A stretch of 64,000 nucleotides of DNA from Flammeovirgaceae bacterium UBA5008 (GTDB lineage Bacteria; Bacteroidota; Bacteroidia; Cytophagales; Cyclobacteriaceae), in contig DGYK01000064.1 of NCBI GenBank assembly GCA_002398365.1, positions 27,963-91,962 on the forward strand, in the 5' to 3' direction. Shown here in pieces: positions 7,623 to 15,062 of the stretch (within the stretch, counting starts at the first letter, position 1; every line of letters begins with the position of its first letter). The position numbers were made by a program, and so were the translations under genes. The notes under the pieces were generated by a model. It worked only from the letters and a program-made list of their open reading frames with translations. It was not told the origin of the DNA and did no database searches.

Positions 7623-8024
7623 ATGAATAGTGTAATACCTGAAAGTGTCGATGCATATATCAGCACTTTTCCTTCTGATACCCAGAACAAACTACAAACT
7701 CTGCGTTCATGCATTCGCAAAGCCGCGCCAAAGGCTGAAGAAATCATCAGCTACCGGATGCCAGCTTATCGTTACCATGGTGTGTTGGTTTATTTTGCCG
7801 GCTATAAAAATCATATCGGCTTTTATCCAACCGGCTCAGGAGTCCAAGAGTTTAAGAAAGAACTTTCCGTTTACAAAGGTGCCAAGGGATCTGTACAGTT
7901 TCCTATCGATCAGCCGATACCAACTACACTCGTTGCACGCATCGTTAAATTTCGTTTGAGAGAAAATGAAAGCAAACTCGCGATAAAGTCTAAGGGCAAA
8001 GCTAAGACCAAAACAAAAAAATAA
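7623..8024 (+). CDS. DUF1801 (YdhG-like) protein
   Basis: The 133-residue protein shows PESVDAYISTFPSDTQNKLQ, KAAPKAEEIISYRMPAYRY, HIGFYPTGSG and FPIDQPIPTTLVARIVKFR, the hallmarks of DUF1801/YdhG proteins. These adopt a frataxin-like fold and are sometimes described as iron-chaperone-like. The Lys-rich tail (KSKGKAKTKTKK) could bind nucleic acid or be disordered. It follows the GyrI-like gene by 46 bases. A frameshifted family member lies at 5704-6050. Confidence 0.85.
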   Translation: MNSVIPESVDAYISTFPSDTQNKLQTLRSCIRKAAPKAEEIISYRMPAYRYHGVLVYFAGYKNHIGFYPTGSGVQEFKKELSVYKGAKGSVQFPIDQPIPTTLVARIVKFRLRENESKLAIKSKGKAKTKTKK

Positions 8025-8048
8025 CATCTAACCATCAACCAACTCATT

Positions 8049-8420
8049 ATGCTTAAACCAAAAACATGGTATTGGATTTTCACGGTACTATTTGCCGGAA
8101 TGATGATCTTCACCGCTGTGCCTAACATTCTTTTAGAAGAGGAGGCCGTTCAGTTTATTACGCACCTCGGTTATCCGGTTTACTTTATTGTATTCATTGG
8201 CATTGCAAAAACATTGGGCTCCATCGCCATTTTAATACCCGGCTTTCCGCGAATTAAAGAATGGGCCTATTCAGGTTTGATTTTCGATTTGGTGGCGGCA
8301 TTGTACTCCATTATCACGGTTGAAGGAATTCAGCCTCAAATGGCATTCATGATTTTACCATTTGGATTGGGAATTGGATCTTATTTGTTCTATCATAAAA
8401 CAGTTACAAATGGTAAATAA
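8049..8420 (+). CDS. DoxX-like membrane protein
   Basis: The 123-residue protein has four hydrophobic segments: WYWIFTVLFAGMMIFTAV, VYFIVFIGIAKTLGSIAILI, YSGLIFDLVAALYSII and AFMILPFGLGIGSYLFYH. It matches the DoxX-like family, including the GYPVYF and AKTLGSIAIL signatures. The family is linked to redox or detoxification in the inner membrane, without a defined reaction for this clade. Its end overlaps the next gene by 11 bases, which indicates coupled translation. Confidence 0.85.
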   Translation: MLKPKTWYWIFTVLFAGMMIFTAVPNILLEEEAVQFITHLGYPVYFIVFIGIAKTLGSIAILIPGFPRIKEWAYSGLIFDLVAALYSIITVEGIQPQMAFMILPFGLGIGSYLFYHKTVTNGK

Positions 8421-9258
8421 TAAAATCTATTCATGCCTTTGGTTTGATGGCCAAGCGAAAGCGGCTGCCGATTTCTACTGTTCGCTTTTTCAAAACGCCA
8501 AAGTAACTGTGGATACACCCATGGTAGTAAATTTTGAAATAGAAGGTCAGAAGTTTATGGGGCTCAATGGCGGCTCTCATTTTAAATTAAACCCTTCAGC
8601 CTCGCTGTTTGTAATCAGTGAATCGGATCAGGAAATTGAAAAACTTTGGTCCGCCTTGTCGCAAGGTGGCGTGGTGATGATGCCCATGGGGGGATATGAT
8701 TGGAGTGAAAAATATTTTTTCCTTCAGGATCAGTTTGGCGTTTCGTGGCAAGTGATGAAAGGGAAATACAGCGATGTAAATCAGAAGGTATGTTCATTGC
8801 TATTGTTTACGGGAAAGCATTTTGGTCAAGCAGAAGAAGCTGTCAAGTTTTATACAAGTATGTTTCCATCTTCAAGTATTCAAGGCATTCTACTTTATCA
8901 GGAAAATGAAATTGCTCCGGGCAAGGTAAAACACTCGCAGTTTGTATTGAATGAAAAAGTTTTCATGGCAATGGATGGTCCGGGTGAACACGCCTTTCAG
9001 TTTAATGAAGCATTTTCGTTTGTGGTGGAGTGTGAGTCGCAAAAAGAGATTGATTTCTATTGGAAACAATTAACAGATAGTGGTGGCCAAGAGAGTCGCT
9101 GTGGATGGCTGAAAGACAAGTTTGGAGTGTCGTGGCAAATTATTCCTAACAACTTAGGAATGTTGATGAGCGGAAGTGACCATGCTAAATCACAGCGTGT
9201 CATGCAAACGCTCATGAATATGAATAAACTAGACATGGCTGCGCTTGAAAATGCATAG
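8410..9258 (+). CDS. Tandem VOC/PhnB-like protein
   Basis: From ATG 8410 the protein has 282 residues and two VOC domains. The first (about 1-125) has YSCLWFDGQAKAAADFY and DQFGVSWQVM; the second (about 130-265) has LFTGKHFGQAEEAVKFY and DKFGVSWQII. Each matches the PhnB / 3-demethylubiquinone methyltransferase-like VOC type with the FGVSWQ signature. Such proteins are common in resistance clusters, but their substrates are mostly unknown. The start overlaps the DoxX stop codon. Confidence 0.85.
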   Translation: MVNNKIYSCLWFDGQAKAAADFYCSLFQNAKVTVDTPMVVNFEIEGQKFMGLNGGSHFKLNPSASLFVISESDQEIEKLWSALSQGGVVMMPMGGYDWSEKYFFLQDQFGVSWQVMKGKYSDVNQKVCSLLLFTGKHFGQAEEAVKFYTSMFPSSSIQGILLYQENEIAPGKVKHSQFVLNEKVFMAMDGPGEHAFQFNEAFSFVVECESQKEIDFYWKQLTDSGGQESRCGWLKDKFGVSWQIIPNNLGMLMSGSDHAKSQRVMQTLMNMNKLDMAALENA

Positions 9259-9315
9259 CTTCTTAAATGCACCAGAATGCAAAATTTTAATAGAAAATAA
9301 CTAATAACAAATAAA

Positions 9316-9732
9316 ATGAATACATCAATAACCGTTGAAGCCACCATAACCGCATCTATTGAAAATGTTTGGAAGTGCTGGACAGAACCGGAACACATCA
9401 CAAAATGGAATTTTGCCTCTGATGATTGGTGTGCTCCACATGCAATCAACGACTTAAGAGCGGGTGGTGCTTTCTCATTTCGGATGGAAGCGAAAGACGG
9501 CAGCTTTGGTTTTGATTTTGGTGGCGTGTACGATGAGGTAATCCAACATCAAAAGATTGCTTACACCATAGGCGATGGAAGAAAGGTGTCCATTGATTTT
9601 TCGCAACTAGGCAACAGTTGCTTAGTGGTTGAAACATTTGAAGCCGAATCAATGAATCCGGTAGAAATGCAACAAGCCGGGTGGCAAGCTATTCTCAACA
9701 ATTTTAAAAAGCACGTAGAAACATTTCGCTAA
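9316..9732 (+). CDS. AHSA1/SRPBCC domain protein
   Basis: The 138-residue protein opens with ITVEATITASIENVWKCWTE and has ITKWNFASDDW, DLRAGGAFSFRME and a C-terminal helix QQAGWQAILNNFKKHVE. This is the START-like SRPBCC fold of AHSA1-type proteins, a hydrophobic-cavity ligand-binding fold. It is followed 12 bases later by a VOC gene, so they are probably cotranscribed. A second AHSA1 member sits in the parallel cluster at 27865-28290. Confidence 0.88.
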   Translation: MNTSITVEATITASIENVWKCWTEPEHITKWNFASDDWCAPHAINDLRAGGAFSFRMEAKDGSFGFDFGGVYDEVIQHQKIAYTIGDGRKVSIDFSQLGNSCLVVETFEAESMNPVEMQQAGWQAILNNFKKHVETFR

Positions 9733-9744
9733 AAAAAGTCAAAT

Positions 9745-10149
9745 ATGGCTTCAAAAATATTTGTGAACCTGCCCGTGAAAAATCTTTCACGATCCATGGA
9801 ATTCTTCACGGAACTTGGTTTTCAATTCAATCCGCAATTCACTGACGAAAAAGCTGCCTGTATGATCATTGGTGAAAATATCTACGCTATGTTATTGACG
9901 GAACCCTTCTTTCAGACATTCACCAAAAAAGAAATATGTAATGCCAAATCGCATACGGAAGTTTTGTTAGCCATCGATGCCAAGAGTCGCGAAGAAGTAA
10001 AAGCGATGGTCAATAAAGCCATCCAAGCCGGTGGTACACATTACATGGACGCACAAGATCATGGCTGGATGTATCAACATAGCTTTGCTGATTTGGACGG
10101 TCATCAATGGGAAATACTTTATATGGACGAAGCAGCACTGGGGCAATAG
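9745..10149 (+). CDS. VOC family (glyoxalase-like) protein
   Basis: The 134-residue protein begins MASKIFVNLPVKNLSRSMEF, then FTELGFQFNPQFTDEKAAC, EVLLAIDAKSREEV and DLDGHQWEILYMD. These match single-domain VOC proteins of the glyoxalase/bleomycin resistance type. The terminal DGHQWE holds the usual metal-binding glutamate. It follows the AHSA1 gene by 12 bases. The substrate is unknown. Confidence 0.88.
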   Translation: MASKIFVNLPVKNLSRSMEFFTELGFQFNPQFTDEKAACMIIGENIYAMLLTEPFFQTFTKKEICNAKSHTEVLLAIDAKSREEVKAMVNKAIQAGGTHYMDAQDHGWMYQHSFADLDGHQWEILYMDEAALGQ

Positions 10150-10244
10150 CACTGAGAAAATACTACATCTAGCAGATAAGGAAAGCCGTTTCCTTTATTT
10201 AGAGAATTGATCTCAATAATTTTTTTAGAGTTACGTCTTATTAG

Positions 10245-10269
10245 ATGAATATTTATTCATTTATATTTG
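10245..10269 (+). promoter_or_regulatory. tetR operator inside a promoter
   Basis: ATGAATA-TT-TATTCAT at 10245-10260 is a perfect 7-base inverted repeat. It is followed at 10262-10269 by TATATTTG, an exact TAnnTTTG -7 element of the Bacteroidota housekeeping promoter, and the tetR start codon is at 10274. No clear TTTG -33 element lies at the expected distance. The operator would sit in the promoter spacer, so bound TetR would block its own transcription. The same 15 bases recur at 10866-10880. Confidence 0.75.
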
Positions 10270-10273
10270 CGCC

Positions 10274-10849
10274 ATGGCACGCCCCAAAGACGAAAGCAAG
10301 ATAGATGCGATTTATGAAGCCACGCTGCGTCTCGTGCTGGAAACGGGCTTCAATGGTCTGAAAATGGCTGATGTAGCTAGGGAGGCTAAACTGGCTACCG
10401 GCACGCTGTACATCTATTTTAAAAATAAAGAGGTGCTCATAAACGAACTGTACTATCACTTGAAAAAAAGTAAAGTGACACAGATGATGTCTGTTTACGA
10501 ACCTTCAGACTCGTTTCAGGTTGCGTTCAAAAAGCTATGGTTGAATTACTTCACCATCAGTTTGAATGAGCCTGAACGCATGAAATTTATTGAACAATTT
10601 ACGCATACCAGTTATCTGACCAAAAAGACCAAACAACAAGGCGATTTGTTGTTGAAACCGTTGGAAGATTTTTTGGCCGATGGAATTAAGCAAGGTGTCA
10701 TTAAAAAGCTTCCGGTAGCGCTTGTGCTCAGTCAATTAATGGGGCCGATCATCGAAATTGTAAAGCTGCATTATGATGGTTCGCTGAAAATCACTCCGGC
10801 ACTCAAAGAAGAACTCTTTGCCATGGCCTGGGCCAGCATTCGAAAATAA
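10274..10849 (+). CDS. TetR family transcriptional regulator
   Basis: The 191-residue protein has the N-terminal TetR helix-turn-helix at about residues 10-52 (RLVLETGFNGLKMADVAREA, KLATGTLYIYFKNKEVL), and a helical C-terminal ligand domain ending in FAMAWASIRK. It is probably autoregulated through the inverted repeat in its promoter and controls the downstream SDR gene through the copy at 10866. The inducing ligand is unknown. The leader is very short: the -7 element ends only four bases before the ATG. Confidence 0.93.
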   Translation: MARPKDESKIDAIYEATLRLVLETGFNGLKMADVAREAKLATGTLYIYFKNKEVLINELYYHLKKSKVTQMMSVYEPSDSFQVAFKKLWLNYFTISLNEPERMKFIEQFTHTSYLTKKTKQQGDLLLKPLEDFLADGIKQGVIKKLPVALVLSQLMGPIIEIVKLHYDGSLKITPALKEELFAMAWASIRK

Positions 10850-10865
10850 TTTTTTTATCCATTAA

Positions 10866-10880
10866 ATGAATATTTATTCA
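10866..10880 (+). promoter_or_regulatory. Second TetR operator copy before SDR gene
   Basis: ATGAATATTTATTCA is identical over 15 bases to the tetR promoter operator at 10245. It lies 17 bases after the tetR stop and 18 bases before the SDR start at 10899. An in-frame ATG at 10866 falls inside it, so that codon is unlikely to be the SDR start. Confidence 0.75.
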
Positions 10881-10898
10881 CTCATTAATCAACAAAAC

Positions 10899-11714
10899 AT
10901 GAAGAAAACCGTAATCATCACCGGAAGTTCATCCGGAATTGGCAAAGCAGCCGCTATTTATTTTAGTCAGCAGGGCTGGAACGTAGCCGCCACTATGCGC
11001 ACACCTGAAAAAGAAACCGAGTTGAACAAACTACACAATGTAAAACTCTACGCACTCGATGTAACTCAAAGTGAAAGTATTCATCGCGCTCTGGAAACAA
11101 TCCAAAAAGATTTTGGAACGATTGACGTGGTTGTAAACAATGCCGGATTCGGAGCCGATGGTGTCTTTGAATCCATGAGTGATGAGTTTATTGAAAAACA
11201 ATTTGACACGAATGTGTTTGGATTGATGCGCGTAACTCGCGAGGCAGTGAAAATCATGCGTGTGCAGAAGAAAGGCACGATTGTGCAAATCGCAAGCGTG
11301 GGTGGCCGTGTCGCTTTTCCGCTGTACAGCATTTACCATGGAACCAAATGGGCAGTAGAAGGTTTTACAGAGTCGTTGCAATACGAAGTGGCACCGTTCA
11401 ACATCCGACTTAAGTTAGTCGAGCCAGGTGCGATCAAAACAGAGTTCTATGGAAGAAGTCGTGCGTTTATGAAACCAGACTACACTAACGACTACAATGA
11501 GTTTGTTAAAAAGTGTGAAGCGGTGAGTATGGAAGCCGGTGACAAAGGTGCTTCGGCTGAATCGGTGGCGCGAGTGATTTTTAAAGCAGCCAACGACTCC
11601 TCGACTAAAATGCGTTACCCCATTGCTTATCCAGCCAATCTATTGCTACCTCTTAAACGCTTGTTGCCGGAAACATGGTTCTTCTGGATGGTGCGCCAGT
11701 CATATAAAATCTAA
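10899..11714 (+). CDS. Short-chain dehydrogenase/reductase, TetR-controlled
   Basis: From ATG 10899 the enzyme has 271 residues. Visible are the cofactor loop TGSSSGIG (residues 8-15), NNAG (80-83), S133 and the catalytic YHGTK (Y146, K150). The classical SDR organisation and the ATMRTPEK segment after strand 2 suggest NADP use. The PGAIKTEFYGRS region resembles oxidoreductases of the YbbO/retinol-type group. The substrate is unknown. It is followed by a DUF1569 gene 11 bases downstream, and the operator at 10866 places it under the adjacent TetR. Confidence 0.9.
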   Translation: MKKTVIITGSSSGIGKAAAIYFSQQGWNVAATMRTPEKETELNKLHNVKLYALDVTQSESIHRALETIQKDFGTIDVVVNNAGFGADGVFESMSDEFIEKQFDTNVFGLMRVTREAVKIMRVQKKGTIVQIASVGGRVAFPLYSIYHGTKWAVEGFTESLQYEVAPFNIRLKLVEPGAIKTEFYGRSRAFMKPDYTNDYNEFVKKCEAVSMEAGDKGASAESVARVIFKAANDSSTKMRYPIAYPANLLLPLKRLLPETWFFWMVRQSYKI

Positions 11715-11725
11715 CATTTGAAAAC

Positions 11726-12175
11726 ATGAGAACAATTCTGAATCCAGCTGATATGTTGCACTTGAAAGAGCGCATCAATGCTCTTTCCACCAGCGGCAAA
11801 CGAAAATGGGGCACGATGACCGTTGAAGAAATGGTAGTTCACTGCACAAAACAACTTCAGTTGGCGTTGGGCGAACTTCCGTCCGTTCCACAAGGCTCAG
11901 CGATGATGCGCACTGCGTTGGTAAAGTGGATTTCCTTCTCTGCTTTGCCGTGGCCTAAAGGATCAATGACACCGAATGAAATGAATAAGGATAAAAATTC
12001 ATTTCAATTAAAAGAGATTGAAACTGAAAAGAGTGATTTGATCAACTATTTAGAAAAAGTCATTCAAGCCTCTACTTTATTTTCACATCCTTTTTTTGGA
12101 ACACTTTCACGGAAAGAGTGGGGTAAACTCAATTATAAACATATTGATCATCACTTACAACAATTCAATCAATAA
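11726..12175 (+). CDS. DUF1569 / DinB-like protein
   Basis: The 149-residue protein shows RKWGTMTVEEMVVHCTKQLQ near the N-terminus and HPFFGTLSRKEWGKLNYKHI with HHLQQF at the end. This is the DUF1569/DinB-like four-helix signature with widely spaced histidines (H in VVHC and in YKHIDHHL) that may bind a metal. Related proteins include thiol-dependent transferases, but no substrate is evident. It lies in the TetR-SDR operon, three bases before the next gene. Confidence 0.8.
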   Translation: MRTILNPADMLHLKERINALSTSGKRKWGTMTVEEMVVHCTKQLQLALGELPSVPQGSAMMRTALVKWISFSALPWPKGSMTPNEMNKDKNSFQLKEIETEKSDLINYLEKVIQASTLFSHPFFGTLSRKEWGKLNYKHIDHHLQQFNQ

Positions 12176-12178
12176 GAT

Positions 12179-12685
12179 ATGGACTTCATCAAGACCTATT
12201 TCACTGCCGAAAAAAATGAAAGTCTGATTTTTATTCTTTTCGGAGTTCTTACGATTGGCTTCTCCGTTTATTCTTTGCTAAAATGGGGCGATAGTTTTTA
12301 TCGAGGGTTTGCCATCCCCGCCATTCTGATTGGGATCATTCAGATTATAGTCGGCAGCACGGTTTATTTTCGTACCGATCAGCAAATCATTCAAGTTGAA
12401 ACCTTGTATCAACAAGACCAAGCCGCTTTCAAAAATGCCGAAGTACCCCGCATGAACACAGTGATGAAAAACTTCTCGATCTACAAAATGGTAGAAGTAG
12501 CATTTGTAGTAATTGGTATGTTGCTCATCTTCTCGTCACCCGGCAAGGAATTTTGGTTAGGGATTGGTGTGGGTATGCTCTTGCAAGGTGCACTCATGCT
12601 CACTGCGGATATTTTTGCAGAACGGAGAGGTACGGAATACATTCAAGCGATTGATCGTATTGCGGAGGAAACCAAAACTCCATAA
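12179..12685 (+). CDS. Small four-helix inner-membrane protein
   Basis: The 168-residue protein has four hydrophobic stretches (SLIFILFGVLTIGFSVYSLL, FAIPAILIGIIQIIVGSTVY, VEVAFVVIGMLLIFSS, LGIGVGMLLQGALMLTADIF). A polar loop of about 55 residues lies between helices 2 and 3. No family signature is recognised. It starts three bases after the DUF1569 stop and is probably the last gene of the TetR-SDR operon. Some Bacteroidota proteins of this type sit beside DUF1569 and SDR genes (inference). Confidence 0.7.
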   Translation: MDFIKTYFTAEKNESLIFILFGVLTIGFSVYSLLKWGDSFYRGFAIPAILIGIIQIIVGSTVYFRTDQQIIQVETLYQQDQAAFKNAEVPRMNTVMKNFSIYKMVEVAFVVIGMLLIFSSPGKEFWLGIGVGMLLQGALMLTADIFAERRGTEYIQAIDRIAEETKTP

Positions 12686-12737
12686 GTTAAAACTGTAGTG
12701 GAAGTGGCTGATTTAGTAAACAGATCACTTTTAAAAT

Positions 12738-12866
12738 TACTCGTACTCGGCCAGGGTGGAGGCATTTGTTTGAGCCCGAAGTGGAATGTGCGTTGGGTGG
12801 CGAGTGCCGACAGCCCGGCCGAAGCCGCGTGGCTATGTGCGGTGGGTGATGAGGGGCCGCCTGATT
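12738..12866. other. GC-rich orphan segment
   Basis: This stretch differs strongly in composition from its surroundings: 41 of the 60 bases at 12781-12840 are G or C, against a window with clearly less than half G+C. It lies between two convergent genes and contains no convincing gene. A 86-residue forward frame crosses it but has no recognisable domain, and its 3' part overlaps the next gene antisense. It could be a dispersed repeat or a decayed insert. Confidence 0.4.
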
Positions 12867-12883
12867 ATATGAACCTTACTTCT

Positions 12884-14329
12884 TCAATTGACTTGCGTTT
12901 TTCTTTTGCTGCTGACGAATGCTTGAATAATAAAACTGACTGTGAGAAAAATACATAGCCAGCCAAACCAATCGCCCCACTTGGAATAAATAGTTTCAAT
13001 GTGATAGATCGGTGCTGAAGCAAGTAATGATGCTGCTTTTCCATTCTCCACATTTGTTTCTGCTACCACTATGCCCCGGTAATCACTTACCGTCAGTCGA
13101 CCTTGCCGGCCTGCTCGAACAGTAGTGTATCCGTTTTCCACACCGCGCATGATGGCCATGCGTGAATGCAACCAACCATCTTGGACAAAATCCCAAGCGG
13201 GCACAAAAAGTAAATCAACTTGTTGATACTCGCGTAGCCATGCCGGAAAGTCCATGTCTTTGCAAATAGCCATGCCACCGGCAAAGGGAACTTGTTTTAA
13301 AAATCCAACCGTATTTCCTTGCTCAAAGTCGCCTTCGAAACCCTTGACATGAAATCGTTTCTGATACTCTTGAACGGATCCATCCGGAGAAATGAATTCA
13401 ACCAAATTTAATCGTGATGTTTTCTTGCGCACAGCAATACCTCCGATGATGGTTGTTTGTGCTTGTAAGGCAGTGCTTTTCAAAACGGATAACAATGAAT
13501 CTTTATTAGTCTCACGCAGCGTAAATATTTTTTCCGGAAACAAAACATATTGAGCGCCTTGCTTTGCGAGGGATTCAATCTGCTGCTGGTATTGTAGGAT
13601 TATTTGCTCGCGCATTCTAGCAGGGCTGGAGCTTACTTGATATAAATCTTCGGAAGCGCATGTGATTCCTACTTTTACCTCACTGAAATCTTTCGACTGA
13701 TTCAAACGAATGACGCCAAATACACAAGTACTGATCAAAACAGTTGTTGTTATTCCTGCCACTGCCCATTGTGTTTTTCGCTGATTGCGAAAATATAGAA
13801 GCAACGTAATTGCTGCCGGAACTAAAGATGCGATAAAGACAATTCCCCAAATGCCGGTGATGGATGCGAGCTGAATAATGGTAACATAATTGGATTGTGT
13901 GTATGCCAAGCTTCCGGCTGTGCCGTCTACCGGATTCGTAAAAATTATAAACTCGATGGCTGCAACTATGACTGGAAATGCAAAAACCGACCAAGCGCTT
14001 TGGCTCTTCAAAACAATCCATCGATTGAGCAGAATAGATAGAGCAAAAATGAAGGGCGGCAGCAACGTGACGAGGATAATAGGCACCACGGGCATTAATA
14101 CCATCAGAAACGGAACCCAGCTTAAACGGCCCAAGAGGTAAGCCAACCACGCGCATAAAAATGAAATACGTCCGGAGGATTGAAGGGAAATCCACAAGAT
14201 GGGCAAGGGTGCTACCCAAACCAAAAAGCCAAACTGACCGCTGATATCAATTGCAAAATACCAAAGTAAGCCTGATAGAAGAGTGGCAGCAATCAACTTA
14301 ATTTTAGAAGGAGGTGATGGGTTGCTCAT
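12884..14329 (-). CDS. Lnt-like membrane nitrilase-family protein
   Basis: The 481-residue protein has about seven N-terminal hydrophobic segments (residues 10-205), a carbon-nitrogen hydrolase domain (about 215-440) and a C-terminal transmembrane helix, the architecture of apolipoprotein N-acyltransferase. The triad is visible: E266 in LFPEK, K324 in YQKRFHV and C356 in AICKDMDFP. Conserved FEGDFEQG and GMAICKD follow the family. It probably moves an acyl chain to lipoproteins or hydrolyses an amide at the periplasmic face. Sequence alone does not show whether it is the main Lnt or a second paralogue. It converges on the 168-residue membrane protein gene. Confidence 0.78.
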   Translation of the reverse strand: MSNPSPPSKIKLIAATLLSGLLWYFAIDISGQFGFLVWVAPLPILWISLQSSGRISFLCAWLAYLLGRLSWVPFLMVLMPVVPIILVTLLPPFIFALSILLNRWIVLKSQSAWSVFAFPVIVAAIEFIIFTNPVDGTAGSLAYTQSNYVTIIQLASITGIWGIVFIASLVPAAITLLLYFRNQRKTQWAVAGITTTVLISTCVFGVIRLNQSKDFSEVKVGITCASEDLYQVSSSPARMREQIILQYQQQIESLAKQGAQYVLFPEKIFTLRETNKDSLLSVLKSTALQAQTTIIGGIAVRKKTSRLNLVEFISPDGSVQEYQKRFHVKGFEGDFEQGNTVGFLKQVPFAGGMAICKDMDFPAWLREYQQVDLLFVPAWDFVQDGWLHSRMAIMRGVENGYTTVRAGRQGRLTVSDYRGIVVAETNVENGKAASLLASAPIYHIETIYSKWGDWFGWLCIFLTVSFIIQAFVSSKRKTQVN

Positions 14330-14423
14330 CTGCGATTTTTTAATTTGTCGTTTGTCGTAGAGTATGAATTCATGTAAAGAACGAAAGCAGCGACAACTTA
14401 GCTGTTGATAAATGTCAACAAAA

Positions 14424-14990
14424 TCATTTAGTCGATTTTAAACGTGAAAGTGTTTCTTTTGTGATTCCGAGATATTCGGCAATGACATTGGCCGGCAACT
14501 GTTGAAACCATTTTGGTTTTTCTTTCAATAGTTGAAGATAGCGCTCACGAGCGTTCATCGAAATTAAAGTTTCGATGCGATGGATTGATGACACATAGGC
14601 CATCTCAATAATCTTTCGATACAGGCGTTCAAATTCCGGTACTGCTTGATACAATTTTTGAAGTTCGTCATAGCTGATACGCAGTACTTCGGCTTTGCCT
14701 ACACATTGCACAGAAGCGGAAGAAATTTTCTGGGAAATGAAACTGGGAAAGGCTGTGCCTTCCATGCCTTCTTCAATTAAAAATCGGGTGAATTGATTGC
14801 CTGATGCATCCGTGACAAACACGCGCAAATAACCCTTCTCTACGAAATACAAATATTTTGCCACATCTCCCTTGCGCACCAATAGTTGGTTATGTTTGGT
14901 TGGGAACGGCTTGTACGCAGCAGCTACTTTTGCAATCCTCTTTTCAGAAAGTGAACTGTGTTTGCGCAATGTTTCCGCCAAGACGGACAT
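14424..14990 (-). CDS. Crp/Fnr family transcriptional regulator
   Basis: From ATG 14990 the protein has 188 residues. A cyclic nucleotide-binding-like barrel (KHNQLLVRKGDVAKYLYFVE, KGYLRVFV) occupies residues 1-110. A winged helix with ARERYLQLLKEKPKW and NVIAEYLGITKETLSRLKS ends the protein. It lacks the canonical cAMP-binding arginine-serine pocket and the Cys cluster of Fnr, like many Bacteroidota paralogues. The gene ends about 95 bases before the Lnt-like gene start. A further in-frame start at 15026 would add 12 residues and is less likely. Confidence 0.88.
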   Translation of the reverse strand: MSVLAETLRKHSSLSEKRIAKVAAAYKPFPTKHNQLLVRKGDVAKYLYFVEKGYLRVFVTDASGNQFTRFLIEEGMEGTAFPSFISQKISSASVQCVGKAEVLRISYDELQKLYQAVPEFERLYRKIIEMAYVSSIHRIETLISMNARERYLQLLKEKPKWFQQLPANVIAEYLGITKETLSRLKSTK

Positions 14991-15062
14991 AATTATTTGT
15001 TTCGTAGACTTTAAAAATACGAACAACCTACCAAATAATTACCTATAAGTAGCTGAGCTATC

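Noticed and set aside
12698..12958. Forward reading frame of 86 codons across the GC-rich segment
   Set aside because: No domain or signal, odd composition, and its second part lies antisense to the Lnt-like gene. It was kept only as a compositional feature.
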